Assembly: GCA_032718475.1 (NCBI GenBank)
Contig: JAUCBJ010003245.1
Span: forward strand, 1-29,835
Direction of reading: 5' to 3'
From: Nemertoderma westbladi
Taxonomy: Eukaryota > Xenacoelomorpha > Nemertodermatida > Nemertodermatidae
DNA length: 29,835 nucleotides
Of this stretch, positions 9,953 through 19,559 are shown in pieces. Position 1 is the stretch's first letter, and the number at the start of each line of letters is the position of its first letter. The notes under the pieces were generated by a model, which was not told the DNA's origin, made no database searches, and saw only the letters and a program-made list of their open reading frames with translations. The position numbers and the translations under genes were made by a program.

Positions 9953-10075
9953 GTTGGGCACAGCTTTGCAAAGTTGGCAATGACATCTAGGTGGTATCAA
10001 ACTGGTGCCCTCTGGGTTGGAAGTCTGACGCTCTAACCAATCAGCTAACGGCTCAGTTCTGGATCCATTAGACCT
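9953..10075 (-). mobile_element. tRNA-derived SINE, copy 1
   Basis: On the minus strand the sequence starts with a tRNA-like head: GCCGTTAGCTGATTGGTTAG (box A-like) and CAGTTTGATACC (box B-like). The tail reads CATTGCCAACTTTGCAAAGC, followed by TGTGCCCAACAAAA. The tail is shared with a second copy at 10393-10470. I found no clear target duplication, so the ends are approximate. It is probably not a working tRNA gene, because acceptor-stem pairing is poor. Confidence 0.65.
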
Positions 10076-10079
10076 GGAA

Positions 10080-10335
10080 ATACTACCTGATACCTTGTAT
10101 GTCCGCAATTTACCTCCTCATGGCCTCCCATATGTCAATAGCATAATCTGATGCCACTGTGCCTAGCCCTACTGTACTTGGCCGTCTTTAACCACTTCAA
10201 TCACAACCTTCACAACTGCAACTGAAAGTGTAGGGTATATTAACCATGAACTATCACGGCTACAATGATTAATTATACAACCTAATTACTAATTTAGAGA
10301 GGACAGTTACAGCCATAGAGAAATATGGCCGGTAT
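10080..10335. other. Unassigned stretch between SINE copies
   Basis: No gene or clear repeat seen. Confidence 0.35.
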
Positions 10336-10546
10336 ATTTTTATAATTTATTACTGGTGTTTTGGTGAATGAGTGGTTTCATATTATTATGACTTTTGTTG
10401 GGCACAGCTTTGCAAAGTCGGCAATGACGTCCAGGTGGGATCGAAGTGTTAAACTCTGGGTTGGAAGTTATAATAATTATAAAAGTTAAAATAATATGAA
10501 ACAACTCATTCACTCAAAACACCAGTGATAAATTATAAAATTTTTT
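10336..10546. mobile_element. Inverted-repeat element containing SINE copy 2
   Basis: A roughly 60-bp imperfect inverted repeat (about 10336-10396 and 10485-10546) includes the paired strings ACTGGTGTTTTG and CAAAACACCAGT, and TTTCATATTATT and AATAATATGAAA. Between the arms, at 10393-10470 on the minus strand, is a truncated copy of the SINE at 9.95 kb, with CTTCGATCCC as a box B-like site and the same TTTGCAAAGCTGTGCCCAAC tail. It may be a small fold-back or MITE-like element that holds a SINE. Confidence 0.6.
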
Positions 10547-10549
10547 CAT

Positions 10550-10766
10550 AATTGGCACTTCTTTTACGGCCGTAAACGCTATAAAGTATGTAACGCTAAA
10601 AAGTGCTAGTTTATCAACAATGACGTAGGCCTATATAGTTAAATTAATTATTGGTTCAGTAATAACTGGGACTTGGATTCTACAAAACTCTGTAATTGCT
10701 TCTCTTTATTTATTATCTTTATTATTCACTTAACGTCACTTAATTCATATTACTAGGCGTCCTACA
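10550..10766. other. Stretch before the minisatellite
   Basis: No gene or repeat that I can support. Confidence 0.4.
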
Positions 10767-10767
10767 T

Positions 10768-11337
10768 CTAGGGTACCTGTACCTCTACGGTACCTGTACC
10801 TCTACGGTACCTGTACCTCTACGGTACGTGTACCTCTAGGGTACCTGTACCTCTACGGTACCTGTACCTCTAGGGTACCTGTACCTCTAGGGTACCTGTA
10901 CCTCTACGGTACCTGTACCTCTATGGTACATGTACCTCTACGGTACGTGTACCTCTAGGGTACCTGTACCTCTACGGTACCTGTACCTCTACGGTACCTG
11001 TACCTCTACGGTACCTGTACCTCTAGGGTACCTGTACCTCTAGGGTACCTGTACCTCTACGGTACCTGTACCTCTAGGGTACCTGTACCTCTATGGTACA
11101 TGTACCTCTACGGTACGTGTACCTCTAGGGTACCTGTACCTCTACGGTACCTGTACCTCTAGGGTACCTGTACTTCTAGGGTACCTGTACCTCTACGGTA
11201 CCTGTACCTCTACGGTACCTGTACCTCTACGGTACCTGTACCTCTAGGGTACCTGTACCTCTACGGTACCTGTACCTCTGGGGTACCTGTACCTCTACGG
11301 TACATGTACCACTAGGGTACCTGTACCTCTATGGTAC
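10768..11337. repeat. 17-bp minisatellite, left block
   Basis: About 33 units of GGTACCTGTACCTCTAC or its variant ending in TAG. Each unit contains a 12-bp near-palindrome (GGTAC-CT-GTACC), and the variant GGTACATGTACC is a perfect palindrome. A distinctive pair of variant units (CTATGGTACATG and GGTACGTG) recurs at 10921 and 11091, exactly 170 bp or ten units apart, which suggests multi-unit duplication. The array stops at 11337, where the LINE begins, and resumes at 14239. Confidence 0.95.
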
Positions 11338-11372
11338 TACTAGGATCGGCATGCTGCATTGCAGCTGCATTT

Positions 11373-13485
11373 TTAAGAATGCTGTGCCGGCTTGTCAACA
11401 AAATTGCACCGCCACAACTCCCTATCACCCATGACATTTGCTAGATCATCCGCATCTTTAAGGCCAGTGTCCTTTAAGATGCGTCTCAAGAAAGTCATGG
11501 GCTGTCCACCATGCTTATTCACTCCATGAGGCTGCCAAAGTACAAGATTATGCACTGGCTGGTCCTCACGGCGAAAGCAATGTCCTGCAAAGCGGAGGCG
11601 ATTTTGTTCTAGTGTCAAGCTTGGGGGAACCAATGAGACACCTCCAATGTTATATAGTGTCTGGTTGGAGATGTGTGCATTGTACTTGACACAATGTACC
11701 CGGCGTAGCATTCTTGTGAATGTGCCATCCAGAGATTTGGTGTCCTCAGCAGTTAGAGCCCAGCATGGACTCCCGTAGAGGAGTACTGGAACTACAACTA
11801 AATAATCGGACCTTAAGTTTCCGATTAATTCTAGGTGACTTCCAAATCCTGGAAAGCCTATTCAAGGCTGCCCATGCCTTTCCCTTACGTATTCGAAGGT
11901 CCTCACCTGACTTCCGGATCCATGATCCCAGGTAACAGAAGTCGTCCACATGCTCAAGCATACCATCCTTTGAGCTTATGCTCATCCGATCAGAGACTTG
12001 CTGAGGACTTTCAAAGTTAACTATCAGAATTTTGGTCTTTCTGGAGTTAATAAAAAGACCAACACTAGAAGCAGCATGTTCTAATGAGCTGAGGAGCCGC
12101 TGGGCTCCCTCTAATGATTCTGAGAGTACTCCTAAGTCATCAGCAAAGTCTAGATCAGTTAGGTACTTGGCAGGATTTCCTCGACTTCTGGAGCCAGTAG
12201 GTGGAGTTATCATCACCCCATCATCATTATGATGATCTAAGGACATGCGTAGAACATAGTCAACCACAATAATGAACAAGAATGGTGCAAGTGTGTCTCC
12301 TTGGAGGACGCCCCATAACACTTCAAATGGTTCTGTGTCACCGTCAACAGTAGACACAAATGTTGTCGAACCATCGTATACTGATCTGATTGCTGCAATA
12401 ATTTCATCAGGAATCCCATATAATGAAAGTATGCTGAACATACGTGAGCGAGAGACTGAATCAAAGGCCTTGAAGAAGTCAACAAAGATAACAGCCAGAT
12501 GCCTGTCTTTCTTTTTTGATAACTCTTCAATAATCCTTCTAAGTGCCAAAATGGGCTCCATGGTCCCACGACCTTTACGGAACCCATTCTGATTTCCACG
12601 TAGCAGTCTCTCAATGGGATCCCTGATGCGATTTAATAGAATTCTATTGTATAGTTTTGCAGCAATCGAGATCAATGAGATTCCCCGAAAAGAACCATAG
12701 AGTGTTAGGTTGCCCTTCTTGGGAACTGGCACCAACTTATTTGTTTTCATTTCTTGTGGGACTCTTGTTGTAAGGTACATGTCTACTATGATGGGATAGA
12801 TGAGCTTTAAACACTCAGGTATTTTAAAGACCTCAGGGGGAACACCATCTACTCCACTGGCACGATTGGTCTTAATGCTCTTTGCAGCAGCCTTCACTTC
12901 TGCAAAGGAGATATCGCCAATGGGAATATCTGGGAGTACAGACTCAGACACTTTTACTTCTATAAAGTTATCAGGCAATACCCTGTCATTATTGAGGAGC
13001 TTTTCAAAGTGGGCTTTCCAACCATTGAGGCGATCGGCTGGTGATTCAGCCTTAACCTTGGTGGTTGGTTGGCTTTTCCGCCCAATAAGCAGATTGATCG
13101 ATTTCCATGCCTGGGATGATTGCCTGCTGTCGTCAGCATCATTGATGGCATCAACCTGTTGGTTTATTAGCTCCTGTAGATTAACAGAGTACTGCCTGTT
13201 CAGGGACCTAGATGCAGCTTTAACTGCATTCTTGGCCGCTGTAGTCTGTTTGAGTCGGGACTCTTTCTGCGCCTTATGAAGGTCATTTCGGCACTTCTGA
13301 ATTTTGTTGTCAGTCCAGGGGGCCCTTTTCCTGTTTTGAGGGTATACAGGAACTGTTTCTGCAGCTGCTAACTTAACTGCTTCTGTAAAGGCAGTATAGC
13401 CCTCACAGTGATCTGCCGCCTCAGAGGCAAGAGCCTCATACCTGTTGCTCAGCTGTAGTGTGAAGCTGGATCTCACACTTGGCTG
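11373..13485 (-). pseudogene. LINE reverse transcriptase and C-terminal domain
   Basis: The segment 11746-13476 codes about 576 residues. A charged linker covers residues 1-200, then come KTNRASGVDGVPPEVFK (about 202-218), the FRGISL region (about 263), NGFRKGRGT (about 297-305), motif A FVDFFKAFDS (about 331-340), motif B GVLQGDTLAP, motif C FADD (about 444-447), GLFINSRKTKIL and FCYLGSWI. All catalytic aspartates are present. A single frameshift at about 11795-11805 moves the frame to the C-terminal part (LLYGSPCWAL, then RLRFAGHCFRRED and the WR end), which stops at 11373. The short 3' untranslated part ends in TAGTAGTA. The YLGSWI and FAGH...R motifs fit a CR1- or RTE-related group; I leave the clade open. 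Confidence 0.93.
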
Positions 13486-14238
13486 TTACAACAGAGAGGA
13501 CCAGTCATGCCGTGGCAAGGCAGATTTCGTTGTTCTGCTAGCACGCAGACTAAGTCTTACCTTGGCCACAATAAGGCGGTGATCACTGGAGAAGGGTCGA
13601 AGTGTAAATGCATTACAGTCTTGTATAGAGCTCCTGTATTTCCTACGAAACAGAATATGGTCTATCTGGGACTTGTGACCACTGGGTCCACTATGAGTCC
13701 ATAGCTTTCCAGTTCGCTTCTTGAACTGGGTTCCAGCCGAAAACAATCCATTTCCAGAGATAAAATCCTGAAGATGGACAGAATTTCGGTTAACACTATT
13801 GCTATAGACCCAGGGCGATGTAGGTGATTGATGCAGACTTGCATTAAAGTCTCCCAGGAATGTTAAGAATGCATGCTGATCCACTCCATCAGTTGCTGCT
13901 TGTAGATTGTGGTAGAAATTTTCCACCTCCTCTACAGGGGCAACACTAGTTGGAGAGTAGCACACAATCAGAACCACCTTAGGAAACTTCTTAGCCAGTC
14001 TTCCAGAACATGAGAAGTGGCAACGGATGATGCGGTTAGAGATTTGGTCTATTTTGTCCAATGCTGCATGTGCAGTTGGATTCATCAATAGACCAATTCC
14101 ACCATTGCCACTATCATCTGCTGACGCGAGGGCGAGTCGCCAACCGCCCCCCATGTCCTTAATCAGAACCTCATCAGTCTGTCCAGTCTGCATTCGGTGC
14201 TCTTGAACACCCACTGCGCTAAGAGAAAGCTTATCTGC
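13486..14238 (-). pseudogene. LINE endonuclease domain (5' truncated)
   Basis: This is the apurinic-like endonuclease domain of the LINE, which nicks target DNA for reverse transcription. The motifs seen in order are VGVQEHR (the metal-binding glutamate), a GGIGLLMN strand, VVLIVCYSPTS, LTFLGDFNAS, SQIDHILFRR and SSDHRLIVAK with the catalytic Asp-His pair. The first 20-30 residues expected before the QEHR motif are absent, because the copy is truncated where it meets the minisatellite; the open frame runs on into satellite sequence to 14274. A TAA stop at 13488-13486 interrupts the frame just after the domain. The next domain continues in the same frame, so this was one long polyprotein. Confidence 0.93.
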
Positions 14239-14414
14239 ATGTACCTCTAGGGTACCTGTACCTCTATGGTACATGTACCTCTAGGGTACCTGTACCTCTA
14301 GGGTACATGTACCTCTAGGGTACCTGTACCTCTAGGGTACATGTACCTCTAGGGTACCTGTACCTCTAGGGTACCTGTACCTCTACGGTACCTGTACCTC
14401 TAGGGTACCTGTAC
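14239..14414. repeat. 17-bp minisatellite, right block
   Basis: About ten units of the same sequence as the left block, rich in the GGTACATGTACC variant. It is the other side of the array split by the LINE. Confidence 0.94.
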
Positions 14415-15100
14415 AGTAGCTTGTAATACAGTACATAAATTGGGTCTTGTAGTGTTTTAGTTTTAGTTTTTTATTCTTATAATTCTAATAATACGTGATT
14501 GCCCTCGTCTTCGGCATTTGCAGCTGAATTGGGCTGATTGATGCTGATACATTAAAACACCTTGTGGTGCTGAAATTTCATTTCAACTCAGTTTCGATTT
14601 AAAAAGCTGTCACCCTATTCTTTCCGGTAATTCGTTCCTAAAACTACAATGATAACATCACAGATGGCAGGGCAGTGCACGAATATTTGAAACAAACCAA
14701 ACCTAAGCAGAGAAACTAAATCAAATTTGTGGGGCGAGTCATAACTGCGAGCCATCAGCGAAATGTTATAATTATACTATGGCCGTTTTCTAAATGTCGG
14801 GTGTGCGTGTCAGTGTGTATGTCGTAAGCCAATATATAACTAGCCATAGTACAGTACTAGTGTTATTATTATTTGCTAATGTGATATAACAGTACAAACC
14901 AACCTTAATGTTTATACCACCGGTCTCTTTTACTTTCCTGCAATGGGCTGGGCACACTGCAGAGGGCGTACTCTACAGTACTCCAAGGTGTATTTTTTTC
15001 TTGAAGTCCCCCATCTGTACACAATATTTGTATCACCCTCCTTCGATCCCGTCACAGTCATAAACTGCCACCTACAACTGAAACTGTGACTGCAAGACAA
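14415..15100. other. Unassigned stretch
   Basis: No coding region, RNA gene or clear repeat that I can support. It leads into the GC-rich charged frame that starts at 15102. Confidence 0.4.
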
Positions 15101-16095
15101 GATGAGTGAAGGAGGAATACCCCAACAGTCAGAGGGGGGGAGAAGACTGCCGCGGAACCCGGATGACACCAACCAAACGATCCGAGAGGCCGCGACAAGA
15201 CGGTATCTCCCTGCCATGCCGGATTCGCCAACGAGGGACAATCCGGCTACCCAAGCGGAGGGCGGCCGTCAACTACGAGGGAGAGAGAGAGATGAGTCGA
15301 TGCACGACGACGACGGCGGTTGGAGTACCGAAGTCACCGGCCAGCCACAGGCCAAGGGCGATGGACGGCCCACCGGAACGGCGATGGTGGGGCCGCCGGT
15401 ACGATGCCGAACGAGGAGAGAAGGTAGAGTCGACGAAGAGGACGTCGGGATGAGTGATCGGCTATGACGGGCCTACAACGCCACAAAGAAACTACTCAAA
15501 GAGGCTAAGGAGGGGAGAAAGGTAGACCAGCCTGAACTATACAAGAGGCTAGGTGAATCGAATAAACATTTTCGTTATTTAGTCCGTTTTGGACAGGGAG
15601 AACTGGTGAGTGAGAGAGCGAGGGGGGTCGCCACAGAACTGTTTGAATTGTGGTGGTCCGGAGTAATGGAGCAATGAGTAGTGTACGTAGGTCCTTAATT
15701 AGTGGATGCTAGGGTAATTAAGTTAGTGGGGGGATGGGCGGACCCGCACGGCGGCGAACCCGAGTTTAACCCCGAGGATTCGGTGTCGTCAGTAAGCGAG
15801 AACCCCAGAAAGCGGGGGAAAATTAGTAGAACAGAGAGGCGACGGGAGTCTGTCGGAAGTCCACTACATCCTCCGCAAAAGCAAGAAGGGTGTTAGAGAT
15901 AGATCTGGCATGTCAATTAGACATTGTGGTGCTGGATCAGAAGGAATTGGGGAGACAATTAGACGAGGGAACTGCACTATTGGAGAGAGAGAGAGAATTA
16001 GCGAGATAATGTAAAGAGAGAGCCGAGAGGGTGGCGAGAAACTGTAGAGAGCGGGAAGCGAGGGAGGCAGAATTAGCGAACCAAAGTTTGAGAGA

Positions 16096-16120
16096 GGATA
16101 GAGAGAGAGAGAGAGAGAGC
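16096..16120. repeat. GA-rich microsatellite
   Basis: A GAGAGAGAGA-type run inside the coiled-coil part of the decayed frame. Confidence 0.7.
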
Positions 16121-16340
16121 GGGAAAGCGTATGCGGGATGATATGCATATCTGGTTGAGGGGGCTTATGCAATACCAGGCGAAGCAAAAGCGCCGGTTAG
16201 AACTGGCAAAGTTGGGATTATCGGAGAGTGAGGCTGGTTCGGGTAGTATTTACGAGGAACCAGAAGTAATGGAAACCTTTGTTAATACCCCACTTACAGG
16301 TACCGGACGACAGACCCAGGACTGGTGTAACTGTACTGGC

Positions 16341-16356
16341 GGGGGGGGGGGGGGGG
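16341..16356. repeat. Poly-G tract
   Basis: A run of 16 G, about 30 bp before the left end of element 2. Confidence 0.9.
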
Positions 16357-16682
16357 TAATAATAATATGTTAGAAGGAATTAATATTAACCCCTTCAGTA
16401 TGGGTGCGCGGTGCGGGTGCTCGTCATCACTACAACCACGGTGACGAGCATGCACTCGTCATAAGTTCAATGCATTTTAACCAGTCTTGACATTCACCCG
16501 GTGACAGAAACTTAGTAATTTAAACCTCCCGCGCACTATAGAAGCCTCCTATAACTTATATAGTGCGCGGGAGATTTAAAATACCAAGTTCAATAGGCTT
16601 TAAGTTGACTAATGGAATACCGGAATAGGTAGGATATACTGTATACTGTAGCCTACACTGCATTCTATACAGTTCTATACTG

Positions 16683-17130
16683 ATGGGTGACAGCAGTAGG
16701 CCTAAGCGAAAAACTAGACCTGTAAGTTACTACGGGTTTGAGACTGTTGATAGTGGTAGTGAAGATGGCCTCGAAGGAGATGACGAGGAAGGAAGTGTTG
16801 AAGGAGATGAATCGGATACTGGCGATGACGAGGAGACAACAACTAGCGAGGAGACAGCAACTAGTGGTCCTAGTGAGTTTGTGTTTATTTCTCCTAATGC
16901 AGACAGTTATGCGAGTGATCACCCCTGTGTATTTACCGGTAAACCTGGTTGGAAAGTTACGGGAGTTTCTGACGGCGATGACTTTGGGCCTGTAAATTAC
17001 GGTAAACTGTTTCTGACATATTGAGGAGTATAACCGGAACATGGGTGGAGTTGATCGTCAAGACCAATATATATCTGCATACAACCCTGTTAGAAAGAGC
17101 CATATCTGGTTCAAGAAGGTAGGCTTCAAT
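16683..17130 (+). pseudogene. piggyBac-type transposase remnant
   Basis: The frame from ATG at 16683 to a stop at 17022 codes 113 residues. It has a basic start (SRPKRKTRPVSYYGFE), a long acidic stretch of Asp/Glu/Ser/Thr, and FGPVNYGKLFLT, which resembles the start of the DDE domain of this family. At the stop the frame shifts by one. From about 17020 the text EEYNRNMGGVDRQDQYIS continues to RKSHIWFKK near 17118. The N-M-G-G-V-D-x-x-D-Q motif is a hallmark of the transposase downstream of the second catalytic aspartate. The central few hundred residues, with the first catalytic aspartates, are deleted at about 17020. The acidic N-terminus is usual for the family. Confidence 0.88.
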
Positions 17131-17141
17131 ATATCAGATAA

Positions 17142-17971
17142 ATTCACATTTTCAGGTTTTCTAGGGCGCTGATTCTAATGGAATACATTTCTGAAATGCC
17201 CCATCATTGCTACTTGTATTTTTCGGCGGAATTTGGCAAATTTTGGTGCTAGCACCAAATTTCGTACCCATCACAAACAAGTACAAGTTTGCGATGTCCA
17301 GTGCTGTTTTTATTGATTCCATCGGATTCAGGACCCTCATAAACCCGTATAACGCAATAAACAATATGATACTATCAACTGATCAATTTGCTTATTTTCC
17401 AAAATTTGGTGCTGGCACAACAATTTTCACCCACCGGCGAAAAATACAAGTTTGAAAACTCTTATGAAATTTTTACTGATTCCATTGAATTCAGAACCCT
17501 CACAAACCCCTATAACGCAAGAAACAAGGTGACACAATGAATTTATATATTTGATGGTTTTCCAAATTTGGTGCTAGCACCACATTTTGCACCCACTTCC
17601 GAAAAATACAAGTTTGAGATGCCTAGTTCGAAAATGATATATTCCATTCAATTCACCTTCACATTCATAAACCTCTAAAACGCAAGAAATAAATTAAACA
17701 ATTTTATCAATTGAATGGATTTTCAAAATTTTGTGCTAGCACCAAAATTTGCACCCACCACCGAAAAATACAAGTTTGATACGCTTGGTGAAACTCGTAT
17801 ATATTTCATTGAAACCAGAACACCAAAAAACCCCAATTGCGTAAAAAACAAGTTTCACACAATCAATTTACAAAATTGACATATTTCAAAATTTGGTGCT
17901 GGCACCAAAAATTGGCACCCGCCGAAAAAAACAAGTTTGAAATTTCTAAATCAATTTATATGAATTCCATC
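17142..17971 (+). repeat. Five tandem 163-bp units inside element 2
   Basis: The anchor TTGGTGCT-like string occurs at 17243, 17406, 17568, about 17730 and 17893. Units match those of element 1 in the same order, with the same unit-specific differences (unit 2 has CTGGCACAACAATTTTCACC in both). The block starts near TTTTCAGGTTTTC and ends at TATATGAATTCCATC in both elements. Confidence 0.9.
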
Positions 17972-18035
17972 AGATTATATCTGATGGAATATATATTATG
18001 AACGGCTCATCAGATTATATCTGATGAGCCGTTCA
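17964..18035. repeat. Two adjacent perfect hairpins
   Basis: ATTCCATCAGAT-TAT-ATCTGATGGAAT spans 17964-17990. TGAACGGCTCATCAGAT-TAT-ATCTGATGAGCCGTTCA spans 17999-18035, with 17-bp perfect arms. Both share the core CATCAGAT-TAT-ATCTGATG. They are absent from element 1 at the same point of the repeat block. Confidence 0.92.
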
Positions 18036-18147
18036 TTTGATATGCCATGAGACGTAATGGTGTGAAATTTGAATTTTGGTTTGAATTTTACCCGGTTCTG
18101 GGGTGTAAATTGTCTCTGTTTCCCGTACTGAAGGGGTTAATAGTAAC

Positions 18148-18425
18148 CCAACCCATATGCCTTTGCTTTCCTAACTTCTAGGTTTTTTCTGACACGGGAA
18201 GTCAACATTCCTTCCTTTATGTATTTTTATTTATTGTGGTCAAGTTTTCTAAAACATTAAAAGCTATTGTGGTCTTGGTAGTATTTATATGCAATCCAAC
18301 CACCTTAGCAGCCCTCACTACTTTGCTCAGTAGAAGCTACATCTTCTGGCGTATTAGAAAGCACGAACAGGAAGATGTCATCAGCAAATCTGTGCATGTG
18401 ACTGTAGTTGCCGGATTTCTGAAGC
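18148..18425 (-). pseudogene. LINE reverse transcriptase fragment (copy 3)
   Basis: The DNA aligns with 660-960 of copy 1. Shared strings include GCCTTTGCTTTCCTAACTTC, TTTATATGCAATCCAACC, CAGTAGAAGCT and GTGACTGTAGTTGC. It covers the part of the RT around the FADD box, but here the box and its frame are broken by small indels. Its left end lies about 8 bp from the right TTAA of element 2; its right end meets an AAT microsatellite. Confidence 0.82.
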
Positions 18426-18450
18426 TTAATAATAATAATAATAATAATTT
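18426..18450. repeat. (AAT)n microsatellite
   Basis: A short AATAATAAT run at the edge of LINE copy 3. Confidence 0.85.
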
Positions 18451-18460
18451 ATAGAACGTG

Positions 18461-18536
18461 TTAAAGAAATCTCAAAGGGGATTCTTCCTTTTGATATGTT
18501 CGTATTTTCGAATGAAACAAAGGGTTTAATCAAACT
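18461..18536 (+). repeat. Interspersed repeat, left-half copy
   Basis: About 75 bp, starting TTAAAGAAATCTCAAAGGGG and ending in AAAGGGTTTAATCAAAC. It differs from 29213-29287 at a single place, so the two copies are recent or conserved. Confidence 0.88.
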
Positions 18537-18544
18537 AATACCAA

Positions 18545-19320
18545 GCTAATTTGCCCTAAGCACAAAGCCGAAACAGAAACAACCAAAACAATAAATCTGA
18601 TTTGGCTTCCCAAGCTACTTAATACAAGTGTCAGTGACTTAACACTCCAATTGTTCACCTTTCACAGAGAAGTAAAGCAGTTCGTCAGTAGGACAAATGT
18701 TGAATGTGAGAATATTTAATATTGCGAATTTACCTAAACCCTGGTGCCCTTAGCGCTGACTGTAATCAGCTATATTACTGCTTCTCTACGCTTGCGACTA
18801 CTGTAGACTTGCGTACCCGCTATTTCTTAGATAACCGCCTATCGTTCATTAGTACAAAGTATTTCCTAACTATTCTAAAACTAAAATAACTAAAACTATT
18901 CTCCGCTATGCAGGATACGAAATCCTTATTTTATTCTAAATACTATCATAAACTACATTTACTCAAATGTACGGGGTTGCGAACTAATAATTAGGTATTC
19001 CAGAATTAGTAACTTTCTAACTAGCCTAACTAGCGAATCTGAGAGACAAGATCTAGGTTGCCTTGCCCTTTACAGCCTTAATGGCGACCGGCCCCCGGTC
19101 TTCAACTTAAATCCGCCCGAGCGCAGCTACCAGCGACACCGGCACTGCCGCGCATTGGATCCTCCAACTCCTCCCGTCGCTTCCAGATAGAGAGCCCGCG
19201 GCGCCTACCCTTAGCCCAACATCAGGCATTTACCGTAACGGAGCAAACATAGTAAAAACAGTCAGACAGTCGAAGAAACAAACGTTGATGTTGATTTACT
19301 ACATTGAAGCGAATTATAAT
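18545..19320. other. Unassigned stretch with a GC-rich patch
   Basis: No gene is supported. The patch at about 19080-19210 is clearly more GC-rich than its surroundings but has no long frame or motif that I recognise. Confidence 0.4.
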
Positions 19321-19559
19321 TAACAATCAGAAATTCTGTAGGGTTTAAAAAAAACACGATTTTCAAAAACCAATTTGTTTACAACGTTTTTTTTGTTTTT
19401 TTTATGTTTTTTATGTTTTTTTTAAGCTGTTGCTTCAATATCAGTATCTCGTATTTTTAAGGCCTACAGTAGGCCTATTAAATAAATGTTATACAATATT
19501 TAATATTTATATTATGATATTTAATATTTTATTATACAATTTATTGTACCCCCATTTAC

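Larger units (their letters stand above)
11338..14238 (-). mobile_element. LINE retrotransposon inserted in the 17-bp minisatellite
   Basis: A 2.9-kb non-LTR retrotransposon copy reads right to left, with endonuclease, RT and C-terminal domains but without its 5' end. Joining the flanks at 11337 and 14239 gives CTATGGTACATGTACCTC, a unit sequence also present intact at 14262-14279. The insertion point is therefore inside one array unit, with little or no target duplication. On the minus strand the 3' end reads CGATCCTAGTAGTA, close to the (TAG)n end of the LINE near 590. It has one in-frame stop and one frameshift in about 2.9 kb, so the insertion is fairly young. Confidence 0.9.
15102..16373 (+). 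pseudogene. Decayed charged, partly coiled-coil frame, gag-like, unknown
   Basis: I do not recognise this gene. One frame runs from ATG at 15102 to about 15896 with stops at 15465, about 15675 and just before 15702. It begins MSEGGIPQQSEGG, is rich in Gly, Arg, Asp and Glu, and includes KKLLKEAKEGRK and ELYKRLGESNKHFRYLVRF, a helical-looking part ending in FELWW. A +1 shift leads to a Glu/Arg-rich coiled coil (LLEREREL, then EREAREAELANQ) at 15900-16120. A further shift gives the frame 16131-16373, with RDDMHIWLRGLMQYQAKQKR. The GC content is well above the neighbours. The coiled-coil style is similar to the gag-like frame at 26.9-27.3 kb, so a retroelement gag is my best guess, at low confidence. 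It ends at a poly-G tract and the TTAA element. Confidence 0.45.
16386..18140. mobile_element. TTAA-flanked piggyBac element 2, internally deleted
   Basis: The body is 16390-18136, with TTAA at 16386-16389 and 18137-18140. The ends are CCCCTTCAGTATGGG and its inverted match CCCGTACTGAAGGGG (14 of 15). Just inside the left end is a hairpin, TGCTCGTCA pairing with TGACGAGCA (about 16418-16450). A second one pairs CTCCCGCGCACTATA (16526-16540) with TATAGTGCGCGGGAG (16559-16573). The body holds the start and a short C-terminal-side piece of a piggyBac transposase, then the same five-unit 163-bp array as element 1. The catalytic middle is missing, so it cannot make a working transposase. Confidence 0.92.

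Noticed and set aside
9953-10075. A functional tRNA gene on the minus strand
   Set aside because: The boxes are degenerate, the stems pair poorly, and the same 3' tail occurs in a second copy, which fits a SINE.
12237-13279. Open frames of 60-160 codons overlapping the LINE RT on both strands
   Set aside because: They are shadows of the RT reading frame and lack any motif.
10768-14414. Regular short repeats that could suggest a CRISPR array or telomere-like sequence
   Set aside because: The 17-bp units are head to tail without unique spacers, and the setting is a eukaryotic repeat region. The unit is not a telomere motif.
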